Assembly: GCA_963930735.1 (NCBI GenBank)
Contig: OZ005741.1
Location: forward strand, 152,930,048 to 152,994,047
Direction of reading: 5' to 3'
Source of the DNA: Dioctria linearis
Lineage: Eukaryota > Arthropoda > Insecta > Diptera > Asilidae
Length of the DNA stretch: 64,000 nucleotides
The notes beneath the pieces are model-generated. The model had not been told where the DNA came from, ran no database searches, and saw only the letters and a list, made by a program, of their open reading frames with translations. Below are positions 35,301 through 45,424 of the stretch, piece by piece. Numbering within the stretch: position 1 is the first letter of the stretch; the number at the start of each line of letters is the position of its first letter. The position numbers and the translations under genes are program-made.

Positions 35301-36225
35301 AAATTTTCCGAATAATCTCGGCTTCTTCCAAATTACAGTGATCCAATTTAATCAGGGTGTGCAGTTTTTTTATTCTGCCCCTAATTGGATCTCTGTTGGA
35401 ATCCGTGGGGATGCAATCGAAGTCATTAAGGTCATGGCATTCTGGATTCATGTCATGAATTGCCAGTTCGACGTCCTGTTCATTCGTGTTGAGAACTAGG
35501 ACTTTTGCCATTCCTTGTGATGGGTTGACTATGGTATTACCTATGAACAACCCTGGCTTTACCTCTTTTTTAAAATATACTGATTCCGTAGTTGACAAAG
35601 TTGGAATTTGAATTATGGATTCAGAGCGAGCGGGAATTGTAATAAGTTTATTATGTAATTTGTCCGATTCGTTTCGGTTTTCATTGGATTGTAAAATATA
35701 TTCCGTTTTTTGTAGGATATTTGTGTTGGGGTACTTTTCACGTTTGGTATTTAAATCCCGTGAAGTACTGGGAAACTTGCTTTTATCAGCACTTGCATTG
35801 TTTGTTTCGGACTTCTTGTCATTGTTAGCATATCTAAGATATGTATTTGGATAATCTGAGCGATATTGCTCTATGGGATAGGATGAATGACATTGCTTCA
35901 CATCTAAGGAAATGTAATTGTTTTTATAATTGATACAAGCGTTGTATCTGGACAAGAAGTCGTGGCCAATTAGGCCGTCATATGCTAAGGTTGAGTTTTC
36001 TCCTACTATTTGGAAGGGATGTTCTATTACAGATTCTTCGCTTGATATAGTTGCCAATTTTGCTAATATTAATCCTTCTGTAGTTTTAGATTCCGAAAAT
36101 AAAGTATTTATTTTGCAGATTGCATCTTTATAATAAGTGCTACCTGCTTTCAGTGTATTGAACTTTATGAGACTAATTTCTGCTCCTGTGTCTACGAGGA
36201 ACTTTGTTTCTTTATTGGAGCACAC
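32335..36225 (-). CDS. pol: Pol polyprotein of element D, intact
   Basis: 1296 codons without a stop. The frame is open further upstream and overlaps the gag end in -1, so Gag-Pol is probably made by frameshifting and 36225 is not a true start. Protease: FLVDTGAEISLI (Asp about 12). RT: about 395-560 with TTLDLASGFHQI and YMDDIVVHG (about 499). RNase H: about 645-760 with TSDAS, ITDHKPL and NADALSR. Integrase: zinc-binding region from about 960 (GGHQGV, then CKLCQ), catalytic LDVVGPL (about 1032), TDQGSN (about 1092) and ALERSHR (about 1129). All catalytic residues I looked for are present. It is the only complete pol in the window. Confidence 0.95.
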   Translation of the reverse strand: MCSNKETKFLVDTGAEISLIKFNTLKAGSTYYKDAICKINTLFSESKTTEGLILAKLATISSEESVIEHPFQIVGENSTLAYDGLIGHDFLSRYNACINYKNNYISLDVKQCHSSYPIEQYRSDYPNTYLRYANNDKKSETNNASADKSKFPSTSRDLNTKREKYPNTNILQKTEYILQSNENRNESDKLHNKLITIPARSESIIQIPTLSTTESVYFKKEVKPGLFIGNTIVNPSQGMAKVLVLNTNEQDVELAIHDMNPECHDLNDFDCIPTDSNRDPIRGRIKKLHTLIKLDHCNLEEAEIIRKICKDFNDLFYLEGDFLTFTNAAEHKIETIPNKPHIYTKPYRLPETSRREITRQINEMLDSEIISPSNSPWNSPLLLVPKKPDENGNKKWRVVVDFRRVNDITIGDAYPLPNITDILDQLGKSKYFTTLDLASGFHQIRMDGKDRAKTAFSTPYGHYEFKCMPFGLKGAPATFQRAMNNVLSGLQGIYCFVYMDDIVVHGYNLKDHNIRLANVFSRLRDFNLKLQPDKCHFLRKEIMYLGHIITENGVKPDPAKIKSVQSYPRPKKEKDIKAFLGFVGYYRRFIPNFSKIAKPLTNLLKKDTPFKFDAICDEAFCELRNKLISAPILSYPDFDKEFFVTSDASDYAIGAVLSQADDQGDHPMAYVSRVLNGAETRYSTIEKELLAIVFAVEQFRPYVYGRWFTIITDHKPLVWLMNLKDHSSRLMIWRIRLEEYDYRIIHKPGKLNTNADALSRAIPENSVKSTEPNTYVNVVTRNQAKAQANLDTPNPNITTPNPDLSMVNSSSVIITETDLPLPLTKNTNPKFFILPMQDTELEKVLKSKLKLSDKPPLLENELNFFKKKDSTVIISKVNLPCRSQRDRLDIEKILTEICSYTEANQLSQINISFPVLDQQNLSIIKNIFTKVFVNQQINIKLHQDSIKYLSNSSDIEQVLKDFHSLPTGGHQGVSRTIKRIKKQFYWPGMSDDVVRYVRKCKLCQVNKVSRNPKIPMKISSISSKPFERVYLDVVGPLPISHSGNKYILTFQDDLSKFSEAIPIVNTESKTLAEAFTTTIVCRHGIPESILTDQGSNLIGGMFAEVSKLLKIKRLKTTPYHPQTNGALERSHRTLAEYLRSYVAKDPQDWDTWIPYAMFVYNTTPHSSTNYTPRELLYGFPAEIPNNLKSSPTVCYNYDNYANELKARLQHSYKIAKDIAMANKGKSKLQYDKNSIPKTFNIGDKVLLKSRVRDNKFSPLWTGPHVIIEINSPENSTVKINNKNKRVHNNDLKLFTD

Positions 36226-36314
36226 ATTGGTAAATAGAGAGATAGTAATGGAGTTGGAATTGATAGTAATTGGAATTTTCAGCGTTATTTGATCTTTTAA
36301 TAAATGTGTATTAT

Positions 36315-38229
36315 CTAATTTGGGTTGGTGTGTATGTCGGCTTTTGTTTGAATATGCGAGGGGCTGCCGACTAATTCCTCTCGCCTTGATTTGTTTTCCG
36401 AGTGCGTTAAAAATATTCCCGGATTTTGTACGTGATCTTTGTTTGATCTTGGTTCATTTTGGGGTTGTATTGTCGAGGAATGGGAATTTTTTCTAAAATT
36501 TAGATTTGGAACCTGGTTGAAGCTGACCTCTTTTTGGGGAATTGTAGTTCTATTGGGACTTTCCGTTCGCTTTCTGAAATTTTGATCAACGGGATTTATA
36601 TTTCCTCTGTAGAAATTCCCGTGGTTTGCTATCCTTGCCCTGCATACTTCTATGGTATGTCCTAATTTGTGACAATACCTGCATGTAGGGGTAGTGCTGT
36701 TGGACGTGCTAGCCTGCTTAGGAGGATTGCCTTTGTTTAAATTATTTGGAAAATATTTATTTGGGGTTGGGTATGTACGAATATTTTGTGGACAATTTGG
36801 GGGTAAATGTCCCTGTGCTTTGCATTTATAGTAAAAGGGGCTCTGCACTTGCATTGATTGAACAGTGCGAGAAGAGTTTGTTGCTAATCTTGTTGCCTTT
36901 GATTCTAGGCGTAATGCTTGCTCGCCAATATATGACGTAATGGGCTTTAATGCTCTATTTTCGTGGAGTTTGGCCAGAGTTTGGAGTTGCTCGCTTATTA
37001 ATCCATCCTCTATTGCTCTAATAGCTTGTTTTTCGTTGTCCTTTACGAGAGAGTTTAACAGTAGTTTATCTGTTGTATATGAATGCGTGGCTTCGTTCAA
37101 TTGAGCATGTGTCATATTAATTCGTTGCAGGAATTCTTTGACAGGCTCTCCTGCTCTTTGTCTTGTGTTTTGGAGTTTTGATTGGAGTACAGACTTTTCT
37201 AAATTTACTTCGAATGTTTTGAGTAGTATTTGCTTCAAATCTGACCACCTGCTTGTATCATTGTACTTAAGTACATTGTAGGCATCTCCAAATAGCTTAC
37301 TTTTGATTATTGAAAACAGGGTTGTTTGGTCGGTATTGGGTCGTCTATTAATATCATCGCAACATGACACGAATTTATGGAGGTCTTTTGTATCGTCGTT
37401 AAAATTTGGTATTAACGATTTAATTTCTGATAGAGAGATATGTGAAATTTTGACTTCTGTGCTTTCATTGTGAAAGTGTGATGAGTTATTTCGTGTGTCA
37501 TGTTGGTAATTAGGGAAGCGCGTATCTAGCTGTTCTTGAATAGCAATTACAGTTTCTTCATATTCTGCTTCTGTTTTACCGAAAATATCTTCAGTAAAGT
37601 ATTTATTTTCTAGGTCTTGTGGCGTAGATTGCATTTCGATTGTATTGTTGAGTTCTTCGAATTCAGCCCAATGTTTATTTAGGATACCCAGTTTTTGTTC
37701 TAGGTATGTTTTACTCACTGTAGGTAAAGTATCAGGGTTTAATGATTGTATAACTCTTGTAATTGAGTTAATTTTTGTATTTAGACTTTTAAAAATACTT
37801 TCATTTTGTGGACCATCTGTTTCCTTATTAGCTTCTGTAACTTGTGATTTGGTTGGAATTCTCCACGAAGCTCTGGGTGATGGGATATGAAAGGGTTTTT
37901 GCTGGTTTATAGTACTTTCTGAGATTGATTTCAATCTTTCGGAAAGTGTTGCTTTCGTCAACATGTACCAGTCCTCAGTTTTATCCGAGCATGATTCTTT
38001 GAAATAATCGTGGTCGGTCGTGAAGTCTTTATGCTGAACTATTTGTTCTTCTGTTTTTTCGAAGGCGCTCCATATTTCTTCGAGTTTGTTTTAATTTACC
38101 GTTCACAAAGGTATTAGTACGCTTTGCTTTACCGGCTTGGTGATAAGCCCCTAGGATTAGCCTTATTTCCTTGTTTTTTTCTACTTGAGATGCGCATAGC
38201 TCATCGAAAGAAACGGTTTCTTCAGTCAT
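36315..38229 (-). pseudogene. gag of element D, N-terminal frame break
   Basis: The main frame (37964-36315, 549 codons) has an errantivirus-type capsid: EIKSLIPNFNDD, then LHKFVSCCDDI, and KLFGDAYNVLKY. It is followed by a nucleocapsid tail with CRYCHKLGHTIEVC, a complete CCHC knuckle, and a poorer motif (CKAQGHLPPNC) before it. A 66-codon frame (38229-38029) begins MTEETVSFDEL and is the likely true N-terminus. The reading frame changes at about 38090, after which the downstream frame is open to the capsid. Expression of full-length Gag is therefore doubtful unless this is a sequencing error. Confidence 0.87.
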
Positions 38230-39930
38230 GACTGATTTCTGAAGTAATAGACGGAAAATTCGACAGAAATATAGTATAATATTTTATGATGTTTGAAATG
38301 TCTTTGCGTACTATATACTTTTGTGTTTCGATTTCGTTATAATTTGTACTGGAGCGTATAGAGGATATGACAAAATTGTATTTAATAAAAAAAAACACAG
38401 CCGAGTAGAAAACTAATCGTCAAATTTCCAAACAGTAATAAGTTGTGAAACAGTTTGTTATGTCTAATTAGTTTTGTTTTAAAGGAAAAAGTTTGTAAAT
38501 TGTAGGAAGTGAGTAGAGTACAGTAACGGGGGTTATAATAATTTGTTGGATTTGTTGGTATTACGAAATTCTCGAATTCTAATAAAAGGAATGCTAAGAA
38601 TTTATGTTTATATAATAAAAAAAAAACTGATATTATTTATTTATTTTAAATATCTCTGTTAATTTTTTACGGGAGAACTGGACTTGTAGGAGAAAAAAAA
38701 TATTTTATCACAACACAAAAAAATTTAGACATTATACACATGTGTAGGTATGTATGCAATAAAAAAGAAAAGTGCTTCGTTATCTGATCTGCAAATTTTT
38801 AAATTGTTAATAGATGGCTCTTCCAATCAATATCTTTCTCCTGACCGATAGGCTCACGAAGTCGTACCGCAGGGGATTGATATTTGATTTTTGTCGAAGT
38901 CCTCTGACCAACAAGCTCACGAGGTCTTGCCGCAGAGGTCGCTTCTAGGAAGAGCGGATTTTAATTTTTCTGTGATGAATTTAATTAATTTAATTAGCCG
39001 AGAATCGGAAGAAATTGTTTTCCATCCACTACACACATATAATACATATAAAAATATGTAAATAGTCAGAAAATAACTAAATAATTTAATTTTTTCCTTT
39101 GCAAAGAAATTTGGGAATTAAATTCTATATATACGCAAAATTTCGGTAATAGGTTTAAGGATTATTTGTTGGATCATTTCTTTTAATCGGATCATTCCCT
39201 TGTGTACTCACTTGTATTTGTAATGCGAAGCAAACGAAAACAAAAAATATATATATATATTCAGTTGGTTGTATAAGATGGTAATTTGTTATGAGTTCAA
39301 TTAATTAATTAAATGTTGAAAAAAAATAATCCTTACACGTGTGTAAAAGCATATGTTTATAAGAGAATTTAAAATACTAAAAAAAAGGCTTTCACTGTAC
39401 CTTCCAATGTTGTATTTGATGTTGAGCTTGTGTTGATGATTATGATGAGGATAGTGTTGTGTATTTTGGTTTTCGGTTGGAGTTCCTGGTCGTTGTGGGT
39501 GCTGTTATAATTGGTGGAGATGATGATGGAGTTTATACACAGGAGATTTCCTTTCGGTTGCTGAACGTCTTGGTGAGGCAGGGATGAAGCCTCGCAAGGG
39601 TCCCCCGATGGAGCACTATGGCGCTCTAAACAATTATATTATCTCCTCTAAGTACCCTGTATTAAGGGTACCCGGGCTTATTTTTTGTTATTTCTTTATA
39701 ATTTTTTTTTTGTTTTATTTAAGGCACAGTTAATATTTCTGACAGGTTTTTTTTATATATATATATATATATATATGTATACCACCAAAATGTTGTTGCG
39801 TTTTTTGTTGTTTTGTAATTATTTTGTTATTTAGTTTTAATTAAATTACCAAAAGGAAAATTAGGCATTTTATTATTATTATTTATTTATTTTTATGGTA
39901 TGTTTTAATTTATTTTTTTACTGGCTTTCG
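38230..39930 (-). other. AT-rich leader of element D
   Basis: About 1.7 kb with (AT)n tracts (about 39247 and 39750) and no gene. It contains a pair of related stem-loops at 38837-38938 and an inverted repeat GTACCC/GGGTAC at about 39653-39672. Confidence 0.6.
38837..38938 (-). repeat. Pair of stem-loops with like loops and compensating stems, D leader
   Basis: Arms TCTCCTG/CAGGGGA (38837-38843/38870-38876) and CCTCTG/CAGAGG (38901-38906/38933-38938). Both loops are 26 nt and similar (ACCnAnAnGCTCACGAnGTC, then CCG). The stems differ in sequence but both pair. Confidence 0.75.
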
Positions 39931-39939
39931 TGTCGTTAC

Positions 39940-40202
39940 TTCTGCCACTAGTTGTTGTATATTGTGGCCAGGTGTTTGTTATTTTTAATTAAAATTTTTT
40001 AATTTTTATTTATTGATTTATTCATTTATATATATATTATATTTTTTGTTTTACACTGATTTATGCTGGTTCCGCTGCTACCAGTTGTTGTAAGGTGCGG
40101 GCTTTATTATTATTTTATTTTAATTTTTAACTTTTTAATTTTGATTTAGTTAATTTGTTTTTACTTTCACTGGCACTGATTTTGGGTACCGCTGCCACCA
40201 GT
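39940..40202 (-). repeat. Primer binding site of element D with two further tandem copies
   Basis: On the minus strand, TGGTGGCAGCGGTACCC (40200-40184) starts 2 nt after the LTR and is the likely primer site. Related copies read TGGTAGCAGCGG (about 40083-40072) and TAGTGGCAGAAG (about 39951-39940), 117 and 133 bp away. Each also retains an LTR-end-like ACAAC. The tRNA is not identified. Confidence 0.75.
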
Positions 40203-41038
40203 TGTTATGTCCTGTTCTACTCCGTGCTCCGAAGGAGAGAGCAGACGCCGATATTCAGAAAAGGGGAAAAAAATGTAAAAGAATCACTGTATTATTTTTA
40301 TTTATTTGTTACGTTATTATATTTTTTTTCTATTCTTTTCTTTATAAATTTATTTTTTTTTTCAATTCATATTTCCGTTACCGAAAATTTGTCATATCTT
40401 TTTTTAACACATAACACAAAAATTTATTATTTATTTCTCTAACACTATCATTAACAATTTTAGTACGGGTTTTTAGAGATTTTTACCCTCGACGGACTTA
40501 AAAAACGAACTCTGCTCGGCGGTTTTAAAATTTCAACTCCTCGAGGATCGGCGATATTGCAACCAAGTACCCATGGTAAGCTTCAAAAAGCTTTTTTTAT
40601 TCTTTTTATTACTTTCCCACGACGTGAAGAATCGTACGTGGGAAAGTACAAAAAGTTTTGGCACACTTCATATGGATGAAATCTGATATGCACTTGTGTC
40701 TTGAAAAAATAACATTTTAGTAGTTATGTGTATGTATGTACATAGTACATGCAGATAATTTGGAGGAAAAGCTGTATGTAGGTAAGTATATGTACATGCC
40801 GTGTGAACGGAATGTAAAGCTGATAACAAAATGCAATTTATGCTAGATTGCATTTTGTTACAGTACGAGAATGCATTTTTAAATGCATTTGAAGTACAAA
40901 TGGGTTTTTTTTTTAAATAAAATAAATTTTACCTTTCAGGGTCAAATTCGTAGTACGCCAATATATTGCATAGGGCAAGATATTGGCGTATTTGTTTTAT
41001 GGTTGTGATTCGGGTCAATGGGCACCTGGGTCACAACA
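40203..41038 (-). repeat. LTR of element D, 5' LTR in element orientation
   Basis: Direct repeat of 28450-29282, with the same three 15-nt-loop hairpins. Element transcription would run leftward from here. Confidence 0.93.
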
Positions 41039-41042
41039 GTGC

Positions 41043-42509
41043 AACATAACCCCCGAGACCCCGAAATGCACATGGTATGAGCGGAAGCTACGCTCTGTGC
41101 AAGAGAACTCCTCTGCACACCCCCGATTTCAGGCTCCAAGATGGGAACCTATACCGACACATATATAGTGCCTATAACCATACCGACGATGAAATTACCA
41201 CACCATGGAAACTGTGTGTACCCGGCCCCCTCCGACAGAGAGTCTTAAAAGAGAACCACGACGATGCTACCGCAGGACATGGTGGAATATCTAAAACAAT
41301 CTGCCGTATTGCTAAAAATTATTATTGGCCCGGCATGTTCCGAGATATAGCCAAATACGTCCGCTCGTGTGACTCGTGTCTTCGACACAAAGCTCTTCAG
41401 CAGAAAACAGCAGGGGAAATGTATATGACCGAAACGTCCGAACAATGGGAAGTTGTTAGTGCCGACTTCATCGGTCCATTACCCAGGTCCAGCAAAGGAA
41501 ACACTGTCATTTTAGTGTTCCAAGATAAGTTCACGAAGTGGCGGAGTTTGTACCACTCCGAGATGCTACCACCCCGGCTTTAATCCGAGCATTCAGAGAA
41601 CGAATCTTTTCTCGCTTTGGATGCCCCCGAATATTCATTTCCGACAATGGCCGACAATTTATTAGCTCACAATTCCGACATTTTCTCAGTGAGCTCGGTA
41701 TACATCATCGACTAACCCCTCCGTATACTCCGCAGGCGAATCCGACCGAACGAACCAATCGTGTTCTCAAAGGCATGATAACCCAATACGTAGACAAAGA
41801 TCAACGGAACTGGGATCAATACATACCAGAGTTAATGTTAGCATACAACACAAACCAGAGCGATACTACTGGTTATTCGCCTGCTTTTCTGAACTTTGGA
41901 AGAGAACCAACTCTCCCCAAATCTTTATACCAAGAAGCAGGCGGGCCCGCCTCATATCAATATTCCTCGCCCCAACGGAAGTGTCAAAAACTCAGAGATA
42001 CCTTCGAAATGGTTAGGGTTAATTTAGGGAAAGCATTTACAAAACAGAGACATCATTATAACCTGAGACGGAGACCCTGGTGTCCCAACCTTGGAGACTC
42101 TGTGTTATGGAAGGAGCAACGACTCTCTTCTGCCATAAAACACTACTCCGCTAAACTAGGAGCCAAATACGAAGGTCCTTTTACCGTTACAAAAATTATC
42201 TCTCCTGTAATTGTCGAAATCACCGACGAGCGAGGCCGTATGACCAGAAAAGTACACGTTAAAGACCTGAAAGCGTATTACCACCGAGACGACCCAGTTC
42301 AGCCAATGTATAAAAGACTGAGCACTACCAAGGGAGAAGCCATTCCAAGTGCAACCGTCCCCGAGACCAGTCAACCCACCACGAGTGCAATGAATGATCC
42401 GACTATCAGGAAACCGACACAACCCGCAAAGGTGGCATCGATGGCAGCCATTAGGACTCTGCCACGGGACCCAACGAGCTTGCCCAAGAAGAAAAGAAGA
42501 AAAGGGTAA
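41043..42509 (+). pseudogene. Integrase of element C, one frameshift
   Basis: The pol text resumes directly after the D target duplication. The zinc-binding domain is complete: HDDATAGHGGI, then CDSCLRHK. The catalytic core begins with SADFIGPLPRS (Asp). One base appears lost at about 41541, in FTKW. The frame then changes and continues as FISDNGRQF (Asp) and NPTERTNRVLKGM (Glu). The C-terminal domain has LGDSVLWKEQ and GAKYEGPFTV, the GPY/F module. The end is basic (PKKKRRKG) at 42509. D separates it from RNase H by 12.6 kb. Confidence 0.9.
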
Positions 42510-43425
42510 CGTTTGCCCCCATCGTACGCCCAGCACCAGATCTACCCAGGGAAACCACACCATCAGGGAGTTCATCCATCAACATTCCAAATCGATGCCA
42601 TCTTTAGAGACATCCCCAAAGAAGACCGACACCAATCAAACCCACATCCAGCAAGCAACGCCATCCCGGGAGGCACCATCGGAGAAGGCCGACAGCATGG
42701 CGAAGAAGACGAGTGCTCATGCACCGACAAAATGTGCCGTAAGCCGTCCACCCGAGGAAATCCTACCGACCACGGAAAACGAGGCAGCTCCGAAATCCAT
42801 GAACATGCCAGTGAAGCCACCCGCTGACCCCAGAAGACGAACACCGCCATTGAAGACAACACCGAGGACGACCACCACCGCCCAGGTTACGCAACCGAAG
42901 TCCATCATCTTGATCAGTCAAAAAGAAGCCCCAGCTCCTCCGACACGTCCAAACCCAAGAAGGACGATTAAGCCTACGCAGTCCCAGCCAACTCGGCACA
43001 CACAGGTCGAGGCACCAAAACCGAATGGATCCGATGCGAACCACCCAAAAGGGTCCACAGCCAGTAAGACCATTGCCAGCAGTCGTCCGTCGGAACAACT
43101 CCACGTCACTGAGCCAATAATCGATTTGACCTGTCAACCGAACCAGCTGGTCTGTGTTACTACTCAAACCAAAACCCACGCTGTAGCCACCAGCACATGG
43201 AAAATTCCACAACGCCGGAAGAACCTAAATGAGATGAAAGCCCCAGACACCCACACTAGCAATTATCCAGAGAAGGTTTTCGCAGCAGCCCGTCGCCGGC
43301 TCCTAGTGCTCCAACCCAAGGGACAAGAGTGCCGAGTGATGACTCCGTTTGGTTCCGTCCGGGCCCGACGTCTACCGGCCGGGAAGTGCATCCTCCGATG
43401 GCGAGGACTTGTGCAGGAGGTTTAA
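42394..43425 (+). CDS. Pro/Thr/Lys-rich frame downstream of C integrase
   Basis: A 343-codon frame, in +1 to the end of pol and overlapping it by about 115 bp. It is rich in Pro, Thr, Lys and Ser, with no signal peptide, membrane segment or known domain that I recognise. The last 100 residues are more ordered (VFAAARRRLLVLQPKG, then CRVMTPFGSVRARRLP). It sits where env would be, but does not resemble env. It may be a third gene or a C-terminal pol tail that lost its frame. A short third-frame stretch starting RVTFAPIVRPAPD at about 42507 also looks coding. Confidence 0.5.
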   Translation: MIRLSGNRHNPQRWHRWQPLGLCHGTQRACPRRKEEKGNVCPHRTPSTRSTQGNHTIREFIHQHSKSMPSLETSPKKTDTNQTHIQQATPSREAPSEKADSMAKKTSAHAPTKCAVSRPPEEILPTTENEAAPKSMNMPVKPPADPRRRTPPLKTTPRTTTTAQVTQPKSIILISQKEAPAPPTRPNPRRTIKPTQSQPTRHTQVEAPKPNGSDANHPKGSTASKTIASSRPSEQLHVTEPIIDLTCQPNQLVCVTTQTKTHAVATSTWKIPQRRKNLNEMKAPDTHTSNYPEKVFAAARRRLLVLQPKGQECRVMTPFGSVRARRLPAGKCILRWRGLVQEV

Positions 43426-43853
43426 ATCCAGAAGACCCAGAACCAGAGTCCAACACCATGAATTTTTTTGTTTTTATATACATTTTTTAATTTTATATAA
43501 ACTTAGCCTATAAGACTACAGAAAGTAAGTCGCCTGAATTGTGAAGCCAAAGTTCATTTTGTTAAAATAAAGAAATCAGAGTTTGTGTGCCAAATGTCTT
43601 TTGTGAGGTGGAGGTGGCACTATTAGTTTAATCAGTAAGAAGTACTTGAAGGGGAGTATGTGTGACAATTTTCTTGTAGGAATTTATAATTATCATTAAC
43701 TAGTTTTTGTATGTGCTAAAGTGAACTCCCGAGCCTGTCTGACTATGAATTGGTTTACTTTGTACATAAAGTCCGACAAGGAAAGAGTTTTCTACTCCTC
43801 GCTTTTAATGGCATAAAATCTATGACTCTTTTCACTTTGAAGAAAGAGGGGGA
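43426..43853 (+). other. 3' untranslated region and polypurine tract of element C
   Basis: No gene is seen. AAGAAAGAGGGGGA directly before the LTR (43840-43853) is the polypurine tract. Confidence 0.75.
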
Positions 43854-45406
43854 TGTAACGAAGTTACAAATTTGAACCGGATTAAATTATCTTTGCCCGC
43901 CTATGGGCTATTTAATTAAAACTTGAACGTAAGTTCAAGTAACCACGCCACTGGAGCATGCCAACAAGCCGCCATAGTCACAGGCTCCCTTATCAGCTCG
44001 CCAGCACATGTACTAGTCAAGTACAAGAAAAGCTTTTTCAAAAGAGCTTGCAAGCTCTTTCATACTTACGCCAGTAGAAGCATCAGGCACTCAGCCACTG
44101 AGAAGCTCTGACCCCCGGCTATATAAAGCGCGCCATTTGCCCACAGAAATCAGTCTGGTCAGCAAGCTCAACGAGTTAGGTGATCAGACATTTTACTGGG
44201 TGACTAGTGGAGCGCGAACTTCCCACACTAGTAAACCCTTGCACGTCGTGTGAATAATCCCCGTGCATTTTCTTAAATATCCGTTCCCATCCGTTGTGTT
44301 AAGGTTAGCGTGAGCAATCCCACCTTAACACTTCCCTGGTACGTCGTGTGATTTTTCCCCGTACCATCCGTCCTCATCCGTGGTGTTAAGGTTAGCGTGA
44401 ACCATCCCGCCTTAACACATCCCTGGTACGTCGTGTGATTTTTCCCCGTGCCATTCGTCCTCATCCGTCGTGTTAAGGTTAGCGTGAACCATCCCGCCTT
44501 AACATTTCCTTGGTACGTCGTGTGACTTTCCCCGTACCATCCGTCCTCATCCCAATCCGTTGTGTTGAGGTTAGCGTGAACCATCCCGCCTTAACACATC
44601 CCTGGTACGTCGTGTGATTTTTCCCCGTACCATCCGTCCTCATCCGTGGTGTTAAGGTTAGCGTGAACCATCCCGCCTTAACACATCCCTGGTACGTCGT
44701 GTGATTTTTCCCCGTGCCATCCGTCCTCATCCGTGGTGTTAAGGTTAGCGTGAACCATCCCGCCTTAACATTTCCTTGGTACGTCGTGTGACTTTCCCCG
44801 CACCATCCGTCCTCATCCCAATCCGTTGTGTTAAGGTTAGCGTGAACCATCCCGCCTTAACACATCCCTGGTACGTCGTGTTATTTTTCCCCGTACCATC
44901 CGTCCTCATCCGTGGTGTTAAGGTTAGCGTGAACCATCCCGCCTTAACAACTCCTTGGTACGTCGTGTGATTATTCCCCGTACTATCTTTTGTTTTCATC
45001 AAATATTCTCTCGATACGTCACCGTCTTCCTCTCAGGTTATCATCTTGTCAAATTCAGAATTATTATAGTGGTAAGTCGTGTGAAGTTCCCCTTACCACT
45101 ACCCAGTTTCAGTATAGAATACCATAGATCTAGGATATATATATATATTGAATTTGTAAGAACTAGTCTCTTTAGTATTAAGTTCAGAATTATTCTGGTA
45201 GTGATAAGCCGTGTGAAGTTCCCCTTACCACTACGTAGTCTCTAGTATAGGTGATAAATAGAACTAGATTAAGTTAGCTGTGTAACTGGTAGGCTAATTT
45301 TCAAATAAAGAAATATTTTATTTATATTGTAACTGAAGGAGTCTCATTTTCAAGAAACCCTGGTCCGACGAGCTATCCGCAGCCATCCCACCGAAACTCC
45401 GTTACA
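43854..45406 (+). repeat. 3' LTR of element C, with hairpin array
   Basis: Matches the 5' LTR. The hairpin array occupies about 44204-45234 with the same stems. A segment of about 50 bp starting with (AT)n at 45136 is present only here. One unit differs from its partner in the other LTR by GTGAGCAATCCCA against GTGAACAATCCCG, so changes fall in the loop. Confidence 0.95.
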
Positions 45407-45424
45407 AGCTTATCACACAAATAA

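Larger units (their letters stand above)
28450..41038 (-). mobile_element. Env-bearing Ty3/Gypsy element D (errantivirus type), inverted inside C
   Basis: LTRs of 833 bp (28450-29282) and 836 bp (40203-41038) begin TGTTATG and end CACAACA. They are flanked by GTGC (28446-28449, 41039-41042), a perfect 4-bp duplication. Gag, pol and env read on the minus strand, and the primer site and polypurine tract are placed accordingly. The two LTRs differ by only a few substitutions and short indels, so this is the youngest LTR insertion here. Pol is intact, while gag and env each have a frame break. The length of 12.6 kb is large for an errantivirus and reflects AT-rich non-coding ends. Confidence 0.95.
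23723..45406 (+). mobile_element. Ty3/Gypsy LTR retrotransposon C, split by element D
   Basis: LTRs at 23723-25222 and 43854-45406 begin TGTAACGAAGTTAC and end CCGTTACA. They are flanked by a perfect 4-bp duplication AGCT (23719-23722, 45407-45410). Internally there is a primer site, gag, protease, RT and RNase H, then element D, then integrase and a Pro/Thr-rich frame. Without D it is about 9.1 kb. Pol is damaged by a deletion, a stop and a frameshift, so this copy cannot be autonomous, but gag is open. Confidence 0.95.

Noticed and set aside
42572..43483. Minus-strand frames of up to 149 codons in the C 3' region
   Set aside because: Antisense to the Pro/Thr-rich frame, Trp/Gly-rich by composition, no domain.
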